Source: Batkoa obscura
Lineage: Eukaryota; Entomophthoromycota; Entomophthoromycetes; Entomophthorales; Batkoaceae
Reading direction: 5' to 3'
NCBI GenBank assembly: GCA_030770535.1
Contig: JASVEC010000010.1
Coordinates: forward strand, 1,240,001-1,304,000
DNA: 64,000 bases
Positions 10,426-20,231 of the stretch are shown here, one piece after another. The notes under the pieces are model-generated. The model ran no database searches and had not been told where the DNA came from. It worked only from the letters and a program-made list of their open reading frames with translations. How positions within the stretch are numbered: the first letter of the stretch is position 1; the number at the start of each line of letters is the position of its first letter. A program made the translations under genes and the position numbers.

Positions 10426-12518
10426 ATGAATCAACAGCCAATAGTACGAATAACGAATGTAGCCACTATACCAACAGATGAATTATCTCCCCCAGAATCT
10501 AATAATCAACGGTATTTAGCACCTTATCCAGCGCCTTCTCATACAGGTAAAGAAAACCCGCTACCAGAGATGACGTTATATCGAGCCAATTATTCAGGTA
10601 AAGAAGTGATGGAAATCGAAATCGATGGTATCAATTGTATGAGGCGGTTAGAAGATAGTTGGATCAATGTAACTCAGTTATTAAAAGTAGCTGGTTATGA
10701 AAAATCAAAAAGGATTAAAGTGTTAGAAAAAGAAGTATTTAATATGAAAGAACATGAAAAGGTACAAGGAGGCTATGGTAAATATCAAGGTACTTGGTAA
10801 GTCTTGAATTTATTTTAATTTATTTTGAGCTTTTATTAATCTTTCGTAGGATACCTTTTGATGTAGGAGTGCGAATAGCTAAACGACATGGAGTATATGA
10901 TAGGGTTAAATTATTATTAGATGTTGATATTAAATACGCTATGAATTTACCCGAAAAAAAATTGCCCCATGGCGCCACTGTAGCTCGAAGAAGTACTTCA
11001 GTTCATAATCCTATCACTAAAGTCATTAAAAATAAAGTGAAACCGTTACCAAGGTCAAAGAGTGATGGTAAGAGTTTAAGGGACACATTATATAAAATAA
11101 ATCTTAATGCAGCTGTTAAACCAGGCAGTAATAATAATAACAGTATACAAGAAAAACAAAAAAAGATGATTCAATTAACAAAGGAGGCTCAAATGGAAAA
11201 AGTGAAAAATCTATGGTTAAGGAATTTTTTAGAGGGGGAAGGGACTGATAATTATTTACCTGATTCTCTTTTAAACACCGATACTGGCTTAGTCAATGTT
11301 CCTTTGGATACTCATGGCCATACAGCTATTCATTATGCAGCCTCAATGGGAAGATCTAAAGCATTAACACAATTGATTGCTATAGGTTATTTACCCAATA
11401 CTATTTCTAAAACAGGCATAACTCCGTTAATGCGATGTGTTATTTATTCGCATTCTTATCAACTTAAAAATTTTGATTGGATATTAGCGGAATTAGAATG
11501 TAGTTTATTAGTTGAAGATAATTCTCATAGAAATGTACTTCATCATTGTGTTATTGCAGGGAACCAAAGACATCATTATCAAGCTAGCTATTACTATTTA
11601 ACAAAGATAGTTAGTAGTATTCGTGGGTTAGGGTCAAAGTGTCATAAAATTATAAACGGTCAAGATAGTAACCTGGATACCCCTTGTCATTTGGCTGCTA
11701 GATTAGAGTATTTTGATATGGTTAAACTATTTTATGATAATGGAGCAAATTTGCAGATTAAAAATAGTTCATTTTTATCCGTTTTGGATTATTTACCTAC
11801 ACATGTAAGTTTATTATTATTATTTAAAAATGGAGATACTAATTTTTTTTAGGTTATGGAAAAATATTTCTTACAAGGCAAAGAACCTGAACAAATAAAA
11901 ACTCAAGATCAAGGTCAAGATCAAATCCAAAATGAAAATCAAGAACGAGATCAAGCTCAAGCCCAAATTCAAGATCAGAAACAACCCCATAGTCAATCTT
12001 ATAGTCAATCTCATAGTCAACTTCAAAGCCAAGCCCAAATTCAAAGTGAAGAACAAGAGCCATTCCAAATCGAATATACATCAGATTTACCAAGCAGGAT
12101 AGAAAGCGATGTTAGTAGTCCAGAGCAAGCTTTAAAAGAAAGGATAGCGTTGGACTCCAAGATGGATAGACGGAAAGGGGACTTAATTAGTGGTAAATTT
12201 ATAAGTTATAAATCATTTTATAAAAAGTTAATGTTTTTATTGTTAGCTGTAGAATTATTTTCTAAAGAAATGAAAGAAGAACATGAATTTCAATTGCATC
12301 AAAAGGATATACTGATTGAAGATTTAAAAAATCAATTAGAGTTAACTAATAGGAAATTAAGAAATATTACATTGGCCTATAATGCTTCGAGTGCTGTATT
12401 AGCTATAGCTAAGAACACTCCTTCTCTTAAAAAATATTTAATTCCTCCACCTACCCCACAACATAATCCGATAAGGATAGAAAATGAATCAGATGAGTTG
12501 GAGTTTGATATGGAATGA
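10426..12518 (+). CDS. APSES-domain, ankyrin-repeat transcription factor (MBF/SBF type)
   Basis: Exons 10426-10796, 10850-11804 and 11853-12518, with a probable further in-frame 54 bp intron at 12193-12246, give about 645 residues (663 if that intron is retained). The APSES/KilA-N DNA-binding domain lies at about 50-160 ([19 protein letters not shown]..., then KYQGTW spliced to [17 protein letters not shown], the family hallmark). Ankyrin repeats follow at ~276-320 ([13 protein letters not shown]) and ~396-430 ([20 protein letters not shown]). A glutamine-rich stretch (~445-510) and a coiled coil before the C-terminus complete the Mbp1/Swi4/Res layout, which drives G1/S transcription with a Swi6-type partner. 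The second intron carries a TACTAAT branch site. The exact paralogue cannot be told from sequence alone. The long Gln/Ser linker is unusual. Confidence 0.92.
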
Positions 12519-13528
12519 AGTTGTTAAGTTTACCTCATTTAAAGTAGTAGTTGAAAATTGATTTGGATTTGTATGTTTTAATAAATTAAGTTGAGTTATT
12601 ACCAATTGAAAATTTATTTATTTTTTATTTGTTTAAATCGTCTTTATTTCTTGTTAAAAATAAGTTTTAGTTGTCACTAGCATAGATAATCTTTCCCTAT
12701 ATATTCTCCTAAATGTTTTGCTTTCCGCCTAGGTTTCTAGTCATAGTTTAACCTATCTTTATAACTACAATTGCAACATACACAAAGCACCCCTTTAGTC
12801 TTGTTCTTTTCTGATCTAACAATCTCTTCTCTGGTTGCAAGTAACTGATTTGTAATAAGCTTATTTATTTATTGTAAAAAACTAGAGCTAGTGGGACCTT
12901 GGGACAATTAAATAAGCTTTTTTGTCTCTGTTCCTCTACAGACCATAGACCCTGTCACTAATTCATTCAAATGCGCGTCTTTGATCTTTTCATTGCTTTG
13001 CATGTTTAGCAATTTTTTAGATCTTTTATTGAAACAAACATTGTTTGTACTTGAATTTCTAAAAAAAATTAAATAAAGGGTAAAATAAAATAGTCTTATT
13101 AAGATGTTAAAACTACTATGCTTTAAAGATTTTTACATAGCTACCTTAGTTGGTTATAGGTTATTTAGTTATTTACAATATCATTATACTAATTGGATTC
13201 AAAATATTACTTAATTTCTTATTACTTAACAAGGTTGAAAAGAACCTTAGCTGCGGCTCAATTAATTTGATGATTTATAACATGAGCATGACTTTCAATA
13301 TTTATCCTTTTGTGAACCTAAAATCCGTAAAAAACAACCTCACTTGAATTCCAAAAACAAAAAATTACTCATTTGAATTAATAATCAATTTATTTGTGAA
13401 TATATTACTATTAAGAGTGAATCTTTTCATTTGAACATTTTGTCCATCTTTAAGTACCTTAAAAATTTAAGCGACTGTCGATTAACTCTATAAATAAAAA
13501 ACACTAACACTTTGAATCAATCAAATAT
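12519..13528. other. Intergenic, nothing recognised
   Basis: About 1 kb of AT-rich DNA between convergently placed genes. No gene, tRNA or copy of the local repeats was found. Confidence 0.5.
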
Positions 13529-14143
13529 TCAATAAAATAGCCACTTAACGAGTGAAATAAAGTCCAAGAAAGGGATCATAGCCGCTAATCCAGACATAGC
13601 TAAAAAGGTAGCAAAATACAAAGCCCAGATAAGTTGAGAATCTACCCCATTGATAAAGAGGAAGCCCATAACTAAAAGGAAGGGCAGGGAAGCATAGGCT
13701 AAAAAGTTAAAGAAAACAAATCCTTTTCTAGTGATATTGACGTTATTGGAGCTGTATAAAAATACTGAATAACCAATTTGATAGATTAAATAGATTAAAA
13801 ACCACTTATTCATAGCTGTTGAGTTCTCTTTAGGTGAGGGATTGAAGATCAAAGTGAATAAAATAGAAGAAATAGTTAACGCTATTTGTGCTAAAGTAAT
13901 GAATAGATAGCTCGTGTTATTACTTGAGAAGTAGCTTAATTCATGAATGTTGGCTGGTTCTGAGATAGAGCCATAATTGTTTTGAATATCTAACTGGCGT
14001 TGATTACCTCTGAAATGGCTCAGTAAAAAAGTAATAATTGCTAATGGTAAGATATATATCAATGGTAAACTGCTTAGGAATAATGTGAATTCTACAATTC
14101 CCATGTAGTCATCGTCCTGATTCAGTGTGTATTGTAATTTCAT
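13529..14143 (-). CDS. Multi-pass membrane protein of unknown family
   Basis: A single exon encodes 204 residues. Hydrophobic segments at about 15-40, 78-102, 113-131, 143-165 and 172-195 suggest five membrane spans; the loop after the first span is polar (HFRGNQRQLDIQNNYGSISE). There is no cleavable-looking signal and no motif I can place in a transporter or receptor family. Real coding is supported by the length of the open frame, normal residue mix and an upstream region duplicated in tandem (see 14175-14660). Function unknown; it could be a divergent member of a small fungal membrane family. Confidence 0.6.
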   Translation of the reverse strand: MKLQYTLNQDDDYMGIVEFTLFLSSLPLIYILPLAIITFLLSHFRGNQRQLDIQNNYGSISEPANIHELSYFSSNNTSYLFITLAQIALTISSILFTLIFNPSPKENSTAMNKWFLIYLIYQIGYSVFLYSSNNVNITRKGFVFFNFLAYASLPFLLVMGFLFINGVDSQLIWALYFATFLAMSGLAAMIPFLDFISLVKWLFY

Positions 14144-14174
14144 TTTAAATTTATCTAAGATGTTAAAATGATGA

Positions 14175-14356
14175 TTATATGGTTTCTGTACTTATAGGGG
14201 GATTTTGTGTATTCCTGATTAGTAAGTTACTCAATCCCCAAATTATGTCATTTTTATGCTTTCTTACTGGCTTATACTTTTTTATACTTTAGTACTTATG
14301 CTTAGGATTTTTGTTTATATTTTTTCACAAAATTAAAAAATTGGTTATTTAAGTTT
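14175..14356. repeat. Direct duplication, unit 1
   Basis: Shares GGTTTCTGTACTTATAGG near its start and GGATTTTTGTTTATATTTTT near its end with unit 2, with many small differences, so the duplication is not recent. It is the immediate upstream DNA of the membrane-protein gene at 13529-14143. Confidence 0.75.
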
Positions 14357-14458
14357 ATATGTGACTGTATTTTTGTTTGAGAATTTTGCTACAATTTTTC
14401 CCACTCAAATAGCACTTAAAAATGGAAAATTAATGAAATAAAAAAAACATCCCCATAT
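14357..14458 (+). mobile_element. MITE copy, forward, eroded left end
   Basis: Left end ATATGTGACTGTATTTTTG, core CACTCAAATAGCACTTAAA, right end CATCCCCATAT. It sits exactly between the two duplicated units. Confidence 0.8.
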
Positions 14459-14470
14459 GTTGAAAGAGTT

Positions 14471-14660
14471 CTTATACGGTTTCTGTACTTATAGGTGGAT
14501 TTAGTGTATTTCTGATCTGTAATTTACTTCCCAAATTAGGTCATTCTTACGTTTTACGGCTTATACTTTTTATACTCTACTTATTCTTAGGATTTTTGTT
14601 TATATTTTTTCTATAAATTGAATTGTTTGTTTAAGCTTATATTTAATAAAAGTTTTCATT
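14471..14660. repeat. Direct duplication, unit 2
   Basis: Second copy of the unit at 14175-14356; the MITE at 14357-14458 lies between them and another MITE follows directly. Confidence 0.75.
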
Positions 14661-14767
14661 ATATGGGGGTATTTTTTTTGGCTTCATTACTTTTTCCATC
14701 TTTTAAGTGCTATTTGAGTGGAAAAGTTATCAGTAAAATTCTTAAACACAAAAATACATCCCCATAT
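14661..14767 (-). mobile_element. MITE copy, reverse orientation
   Basis: Left end ATATGGGGGTATTTTTTTTG, core TTTAAGTGCTATTTGAGTGG, right end CATCCCCATAT: nearly complete. Confidence 0.85.
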
Positions 14768-15750
14768 ATTTATGGTATCCAAAGAAAACAACGGCATTTG
14801 ATAAGTCAATTCTAGATCATACGGTTCTTATAAACATTAATTGTTCTATTTTCCAAGTCTTTATAAATATACATATAAATAGCATCCTTCGACACATAAG
14901 CTAAAAGGCTTGGAAACCCGCCCTTGTGCAGTTTAATGTGTCTTAGCTAATAAAATAAATATTGTAAATTTCAAAAATAGATTAAAAATAAAACTAATAA
15001 TTTGGGTGAATTTAAGTTCTTTTGTAAGTTCTTTTACGTAAAAATATGCTTTTTATTTTCACACTATTTCTAATCAAATTACTACTCTTTCAATATATTA
15101 AAGATCATAAAAAAGTTGAACCTTGGGTTTTAGTCAATCCAATATACAAAGTTAGTAAACGTCGCCATAGATACGTAACCCCTATAAATAAACTAAGGTA
15201 TTACAACAAGCTATAAGAGATTATAGGAATCTAAAGCTAGTTAAAAATAGATTTTGAGAACCCAACAATTAAGCTTGTTAATTTATTACAACAAAAACTA
15301 TCATAAGTTCAAAATATACTGTATTTAAAGAAGTAAAAATATTAATCTTATGGAAGTTATTAATTATTCAATATTAAACTACAGTTAAATTATTTAATAA
15401 ATTAAAAACGTATCCAAATGCTTAACAATTTGATGGATTTTTTGCGATGACGGTTACTTGCTATTAATGTTGTGCTAAATTGGTATACGATTAATAAAAG
15501 ATAAAAAATTAAAGAATAATATTTGAGAAGAAAAGTATAATAAACGACAATTAAATATCACCAGGGGCAACTTAATAAAAGGAGACTAGTAAATTTATCA
15601 AAAACAGAATGGATGAGATTTCATAAAAAAGAATAAACTGAACAAGGGTACCTTTAAAAAAATCCAACTGGGGTACTAACAAACTAAAAACTATAAAAAA
15701 ACCGCTTATTTAATATTTTTTTAAAAAAAAACTGAAACTAGAAATACACA

Positions 15751-16884
15751 ATGAAGTTCACTACTAAACTTCTGGTAGGTTTACAAGTGCTCAATTATTA
15801 TGCTCAAACGGATAATAGTCGGTCCAGTGATACTCCTCAAGCTCGTATCATTGGTGGAGAAAAGGTATCTGAACCATGGAAATATCCCTTTATGGTATCC
15901 TTAAAGAAATCCAATTTTCATTTATGTGGTGGCACTTTATTGAATCAAAATCAAGTAATTACAGCAGCCCATTGTACAGGTACTGTGGATAAGTGGACAG
16001 TAACTTATGGTATCAATGATTTAACTAAAAAAGAAGGTGAAGAAAGCTATTCTGGGGTCAAAGTCGAAGTAAGAAAAGTAGCTAAAATAGTTCGTCATCC
16101 AGATTATAATGGAGATACAGATGATAATGATGTAGCTGTCTGGACCTTAGATTCACCATTTAAAAACTTTAAACCAAGTATTAAATTAAATGAAGATGCT
16201 AATATTTATAACAAAAAAGTATTAGTCTTAGGTTGGGGTTTTACTGCTGAGGGTCAAGATCAAGCTACTCGATTTTTAAATCAAGCCTTTATTACTTTGT
16301 TCCCTCAATCTCAATGTAAAGATTTGTATAAAAATATGAAGCTTCGATCTTATGATAGTAAGAAACATCTATGTGCTGGTGAACTTACCGGGGCTAAAGA
16401 TGCATGCCAAGGTGATTCTGGTGGTCCATTAATCCTTGCTGATACAATGGAATTGGTTGGTATCACCAGCTATGGCATTGGCTGTGGTCGTAAAGAACGT
16501 CCTGGTATTTATACTAATCTTTTAGAATATTCTGCATTTATTAAAGAAAATTTGATGAATAATAACACCGATAAACCTAGTGAATCCATTCAACCTAGTC
16601 AAACTACCCAAACTATCCAAACTACTCAGTCTACTCAATCCACACAACTTACTCAAACTAGTAAAAGTACCCTCACTGCTGCCCCAACCGCAACAAAACC
16701 AAAACCACAAACAGCATTTTCTACCCAATGGTTTACTATGGGTCCAAGACCAACTCGAATTAATGATGATCCATGGAGGAATCTACCCAATGGATGGGAG
16801 GTTCGAACTGTACCATTAGTACAAGCCCAGCCAACTTATTATTATCCACAACAACAACCTCAATACTATTATTATTATTATTAG
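15751..16884 (+). CDS. Secreted trypsin-like serine protease with Thr/Gln-rich and Tyr-rich tail
   Basis: An intronless frame of 377 residues. After a short signal peptide (first ~20) comes a propeptide ending AR|IIGG (cleavage 32/33), then an S1 peptidase domain to about 268. The catalytic triad is complete: His74 in TAAHC, Asp127 in DNDVAV, Ser223 in GDSGGP. Asp217, six residues before the serine, is the trypsin S1-pocket aspartate, so cleavage after Arg/Lys is expected. Six cysteines fit the usual disulfides. The ~110-residue tail is a Thr/Ser/Gln-rich linker followed by a Pro/Tyr stretch ending in six tyrosines; such a tail is not part of the ordinary trypsin fold and may anchor the enzyme to wall or substrate (inference). 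Trypsins of this kind are frequent in insect-associated fungi. Likely secreted for protein degradation. Confidence 0.95.
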   Translation: MKFTTKLLVGLQVLNYYAQTDNSRSSDTPQARIIGGEKVSEPWKYPFMVSLKKSNFHLCGGTLLNQNQVITAAHCTGTVDKWTVTYGINDLTKKEGEESYSGVKVEVRKVAKIVRHPDYNGDTDDNDVAVWTLDSPFKNFKPSIKLNEDANIYNKKVLVLGWGFTAEGQDQATRFLNQAFITLFPQSQCKDLYKNMKLRSYDSKKHLCAGELTGAKDACQGDSGGPLILADTMELVGITSYGIGCGRKERPGIYTNLLEYSAFIKENLMNNNTDKPSESIQPSQTTQTIQTTQSTQSTQLTQTSKSTLTAAPTATKPKPQTAFSTQWFTMGPRPTRINDDPWRNLPNGWEVRTVPLVQAQPTYYYPQQQPQYYYYYY

Positions 16885-17548
16885 TTTCTAGTTTTTTTAA
16901 TTAAACTATAAAATAGGATTTTAGAGGTTATATATACGTTTTTTTTTCTAATTGAATAGCTGTGCTTTTTATTAATAAATATTTTTTAATTTTAGTTACT
17001 TATTGATTTTATTAGCATTACTTTCTTTATTTTATTAAATATTGAGTATTAGACCATGACCTAATACCAGATTAATATATTTTTATATTGAGACTACTAC
17101 TTCTAAAAGACAGTGATGCTCGTTTAACAAGCCCAAAGCTCAAATTTTGCCTTATTCAACTTGATATTAAAGTACTTTAAGTTAAGAATGAAGAAAAGTA
17201 ATGATAAAACCCTATCTTCAAAATGAGATAAAGCTTTAAATAAAGCACTATAAGATATTATTGGATAATTCAATCCTAATAAAGACACTGTACTGAAATA
17301 GCAGCCTAATAAAGATGTTAAAGAAGACCAAAATGGACATCCAAAATTATGAAAAAGTAACATTATATGGCGATGTATTTTTTGTCTAAGGATTTTAATG
17401 GTATTATTTTTATTGTTATTCAGTTAAATTAACAAGTGGGGACTAGTATATTAAAATTTACAAATTAAAATACTGTTTTTTTGGTTGTTTAATTTTATGC
17501 TAAGCACCTGAAATTAAAAAATTAGATAAAAAAAATCTCTCAAAAATT
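16885..17548. other. Intergenic, with a MITE end fragment
   Basis: Holds only the left end of a MITE at about 17365-17401. A 79-codon reverse frame at 17124-17363 has no recognisable features. Confidence 0.5.
17365..17401 (+). mobile_element. MITE left-end fragment
   Basis: TATATGGCGATGTATTTTTT and GTCTAAGGATTTTAATGG match the first ~37 bp of the forward element; the remainder is missing. Confidence 0.5.
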
Positions 17549-17620
17549 GGGCTCAGCAGGGAATTGAACCCTGGACCTCTCGCACCCAAAGCGAGAATCA
17601 TACCACTAGACCACTAAGCC
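17549..17620 (-). tRNA. tRNA-Pro (anticodon UGG)
   Basis: The reverse strand gives GGCTTAG/CTGAGCC acceptor, D-arm GGTCTAGTGGTATGATT, anticodon TGG in CTTTGGGTG, and T-arm CAGGGTTCAATTCCCTG with discriminator C. No intron. Confidence 0.95.
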
Positions 17621-17781
17621 ATTTCGGTATTAAGGTGGATAAAGCACAAATAATATATAAAATGAATTAAAATTAATAAAAAGTTATTAAAACAAGTATT
17701 TTTCGAAAAGATTGATTTACAGAAAAGTAAAAACACAAAATTATAACCTTTTTAAATAAATTTGAATTTTCAGAAGGAAAG

Positions 17782-20011
17782 ATGAATAAAAGAAAGGACA
17801 ATTTTACACAAGTTGAAGAGCCAGCTAAACAGATCAAACGAGATAGTAAAATATTAATTCAATTTGAAAATAATGAGGGTAGTAAATTAGCTAATACATT
17901 AAATTTAAATTGTGATATTGGACCCCAAGGGTTAAATTTAATATTAAATCAGTTATTGGAAAATGTAAGTTTGATTAGTTGGTTTTTCATAATTTGCGCT
18001 TTAGTTTATAAAAGAAAAAAAGCAATATCTATCAATCGACAATGTACATGTTTTTTGTTAACTTAATATTAATAGGAAGAACCTTTACCTTATTTATTTA
18101 AAGTTGGTGAAGATGAAGTTAGTACTAGTATTTTAGAAGATATATTGCAAAAAAATAAAAAAGGATTAGAAGATACTATTACTATATTGTATCAGCCACA
18201 AGCCATATTTAAAGTTAAACCAGTCACACGATGTAGTTCGACTTTAAATGGTAAGTAAAACTATCTTTATTTTATAGCTATTGCTTGTTTAAATAATTGT
18301 TTTTTATCTATTTAAACTAATTTTGTTGAATTAATGATCTCATTCTTTTAATTTTAGGTCATACCGAAGCCATTTTAACATTGAAATTTAGTCCAGATGG
18401 CAAATATTTAGCTACTGGAAGTGGAGATACCACTATTCGATTATGGGATTTAGCTACAGATACCCCCAAACAATGCTTACAAGGTCATAAAAGTTGGGTA
18501 TTAATGTTGGAATGGTCACCGGATGGTAATTATTTAGCTAGTGGTGGGATGGATAATACGGTAAGTTTTAAGACAGGATTTGGAGTTTATTTCTACAGCG
18601 GAATGATGTATTAATAAGAATATTTTAATCTAGGTAATTGTTTGGGACATTCAAAATGAATGTAAAAAAATGGAATTAAAGGGTCATCGTAAATGGGTGA
18701 GCGATTTAGCTTGGGAACCCTATCATATGTAAGTGATTATTATATCATTTGTATTATTTAATTGTTTAGCTTTATAATTTATTTTTAATTTATTTTTAAT
18801 TTATTTTTAATTATAGTAATTCCAAAACCCCACGATTAGCTTCAGGGTCTAAAGATGGTACTATACGTGTATGGAATCCTATTAATAAAACTACCATATT
18901 TACTTTGTCTGGACATACTTCAAGTGTTACTTGTATTAAATGGGGTGGAGGAGGATTAAACTCTAGCTATAAAAAAGGGGTTATTTATTCCGCTTCTCAA
19001 GATAGAAGCATTAAACTTTGGTGTGGGGAAACAGTAAGTAATATTAAAATTATTTTATTGTTTTAGTTTCAGTTTTGTTAATAGAATGGATGAAAAAACA
19101 AAATGTTAATCAATATATATATCTAGTTATTTATATTTTTATTTAGGGCAAATTAATTACTTCATTAGATGGTCATGCCCATTGGGTTAATTCATTAGCC
19201 TTATCAACGGATTTTGTATTAAGAACAGGTCCCTTTGATCATCATTGTCGTAAATTAGAAACAATTGAAAATGGTAAATTGAATTGAATTGAGTTTATAT
19301 AGTTATTTTATTAAATATTGAATTTTTTATTTTAGCACCTAAAGTAGCACTAGAGAGATATGAACAATGTTTAAAAGACCAAGGAATTAAAGAAGAAATT
19401 TTAGTTTCTGGTTCCGATGATTTTACAATGTACCTTTGGAATCCGTTTAAAAATAATAAACCAATTCAAAGAATGACTGGTAATTTAATAATAACAATAA
19501 TAGTACTATAATTAATTATTAATTAATTTTTTAGGCCATCAAAAATTGATTAATCAAGTTCAATTCTCACCTGATGGTCGATATATTGCATCTGCTTCCT
19601 TTGATAAAAGTATTAAATTATGGGATGGTAAAACTGGAAAGTAAGATTATTATTATTATTATTTTATATAATGACAATATACTAATCTCTACTTTATTTT
19701 ATTAGTTTCATCCATAATTTACGTAGTCATGTACAATCCGTTTATCAATTAGCATTTTCTTCAGATTCTAGATTAATAATTTCTTGTTCTAAAGATTCCA
19801 CTGCTAAAATATTTGATTTGAAATCTTCTAATGTTAAAGTTCATTTACCTGGGCATTTAGATGAAGTTTATACAATTGATTGGTCACCTAAAGGTGATAA
19901 AGTAGCTTCTGGGGGTAAAGATAAATTGTTAAAAATGTAAGTTTTATATTACATACTTCTTGTAATATATGAATATTAATTGCTTTCTATTATTTTAGAT
20001 GGAGAAATTAA
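17782..20011 (+). CDS. NLE1: Notchless/Rsa4 WD40 ribosome-assembly factor, ten exons
   Basis: Exons: 17782-17964, 18076-18250, 18358-18560, 18634-18728, 18817-19033, 19147-19273, 19336-19479, 19535-19640, 19706-19936 and 19999-20011, giving 497 residues (yeast Rsa4 is 515). The N-terminal NLE domain ([13 protein letters not shown]..., EEPLPYLF) is followed by eight WD40 blades, each readable as GH...V...SPDG..LASGS.D.T.RLWD, and the chain ends in the typical LLKIWRN. The protein is nuclear; in yeast Rsa4 the NLE domain contacts the AAA-ATPase Rea1/Midasin, which pulls on pre-60S particles to drive maturation. All splices keep frame, and the boundaries agree with WD blade continuity. Exon number is high for this window. 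It is convergent with GUT1, 220 bp apart. Confidence 0.94.
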
Positions 20012-20057
20012 ATCACTAAATAGAATTGTTAAAGTATTGATTTAATAAAAATATATA

Positions 20058-20106
20058 ATAGAATATTAAAATAGAATATTAAAATAGAATATTAAAATAG
20101 AATTAA
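20058..20106. repeat. 13-bp tandem repeat between convergent genes
   Basis: Three and a half units of ATAGAATATTAAA lie just beyond the NLE1 stop. A simple AT-rich tandem array in a short 3'-3' spacer. Confidence 0.8.
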
Positions 20107-20231
20107 AATTAAAATTATTTATTTAAATAAAAATAAAATGAAAATAATTATATTTTAAATTTATATTTTTATTATATATTATATAAGGTGTTTTTTTATA
20201 AAAAAAAGTTAAAGAAATAGTTGAGAAGAGA

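Larger units (their letters stand above)
14144..15750. other. Duplicated upstream region with MITEs, then AT-rich spacer
   Basis: Holds a ~185 bp direct duplication (about 14175-14356 and 14471-14660), each copy followed by a MITE. From 14768 to 15750 no gene or repeat is recognised; the last ~100 bp before the trypsin gene are A-rich and must contain its promoter. Confidence 0.6.

Noticed and set aside
11854-12093. Reverse-strand frames opposite the Gln-rich part of the APSES protein
   Set aside because: Produced by the CAA-rich coding repeat read backwards.
14618-14815. Apparent conserved peptide (FFLASLLFP..FKxYLSxKxxSKI) also seen at 39828-40070, 41392-41670, 59519-59788 and 60423-60635
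   Set aside because: Each is the translation of the MITE in one orientation. Frames begin and end in unrelated flanks and other copies are shifted by small length differences, so no protein family is implied.
16522-16819. Alternative frames across the trypsin Thr/Gln-rich tail
   Set aside because: Shadows of the repetitive coding sequence; the main frame continues from the protease domain to the stop.
17124-17363. 79-codon reverse frame downstream of the trypsin gene
   Set aside because: No homology sensed, no promoter-like structure, and it runs beside a MITE fragment; likely chance in AT-rich DNA.
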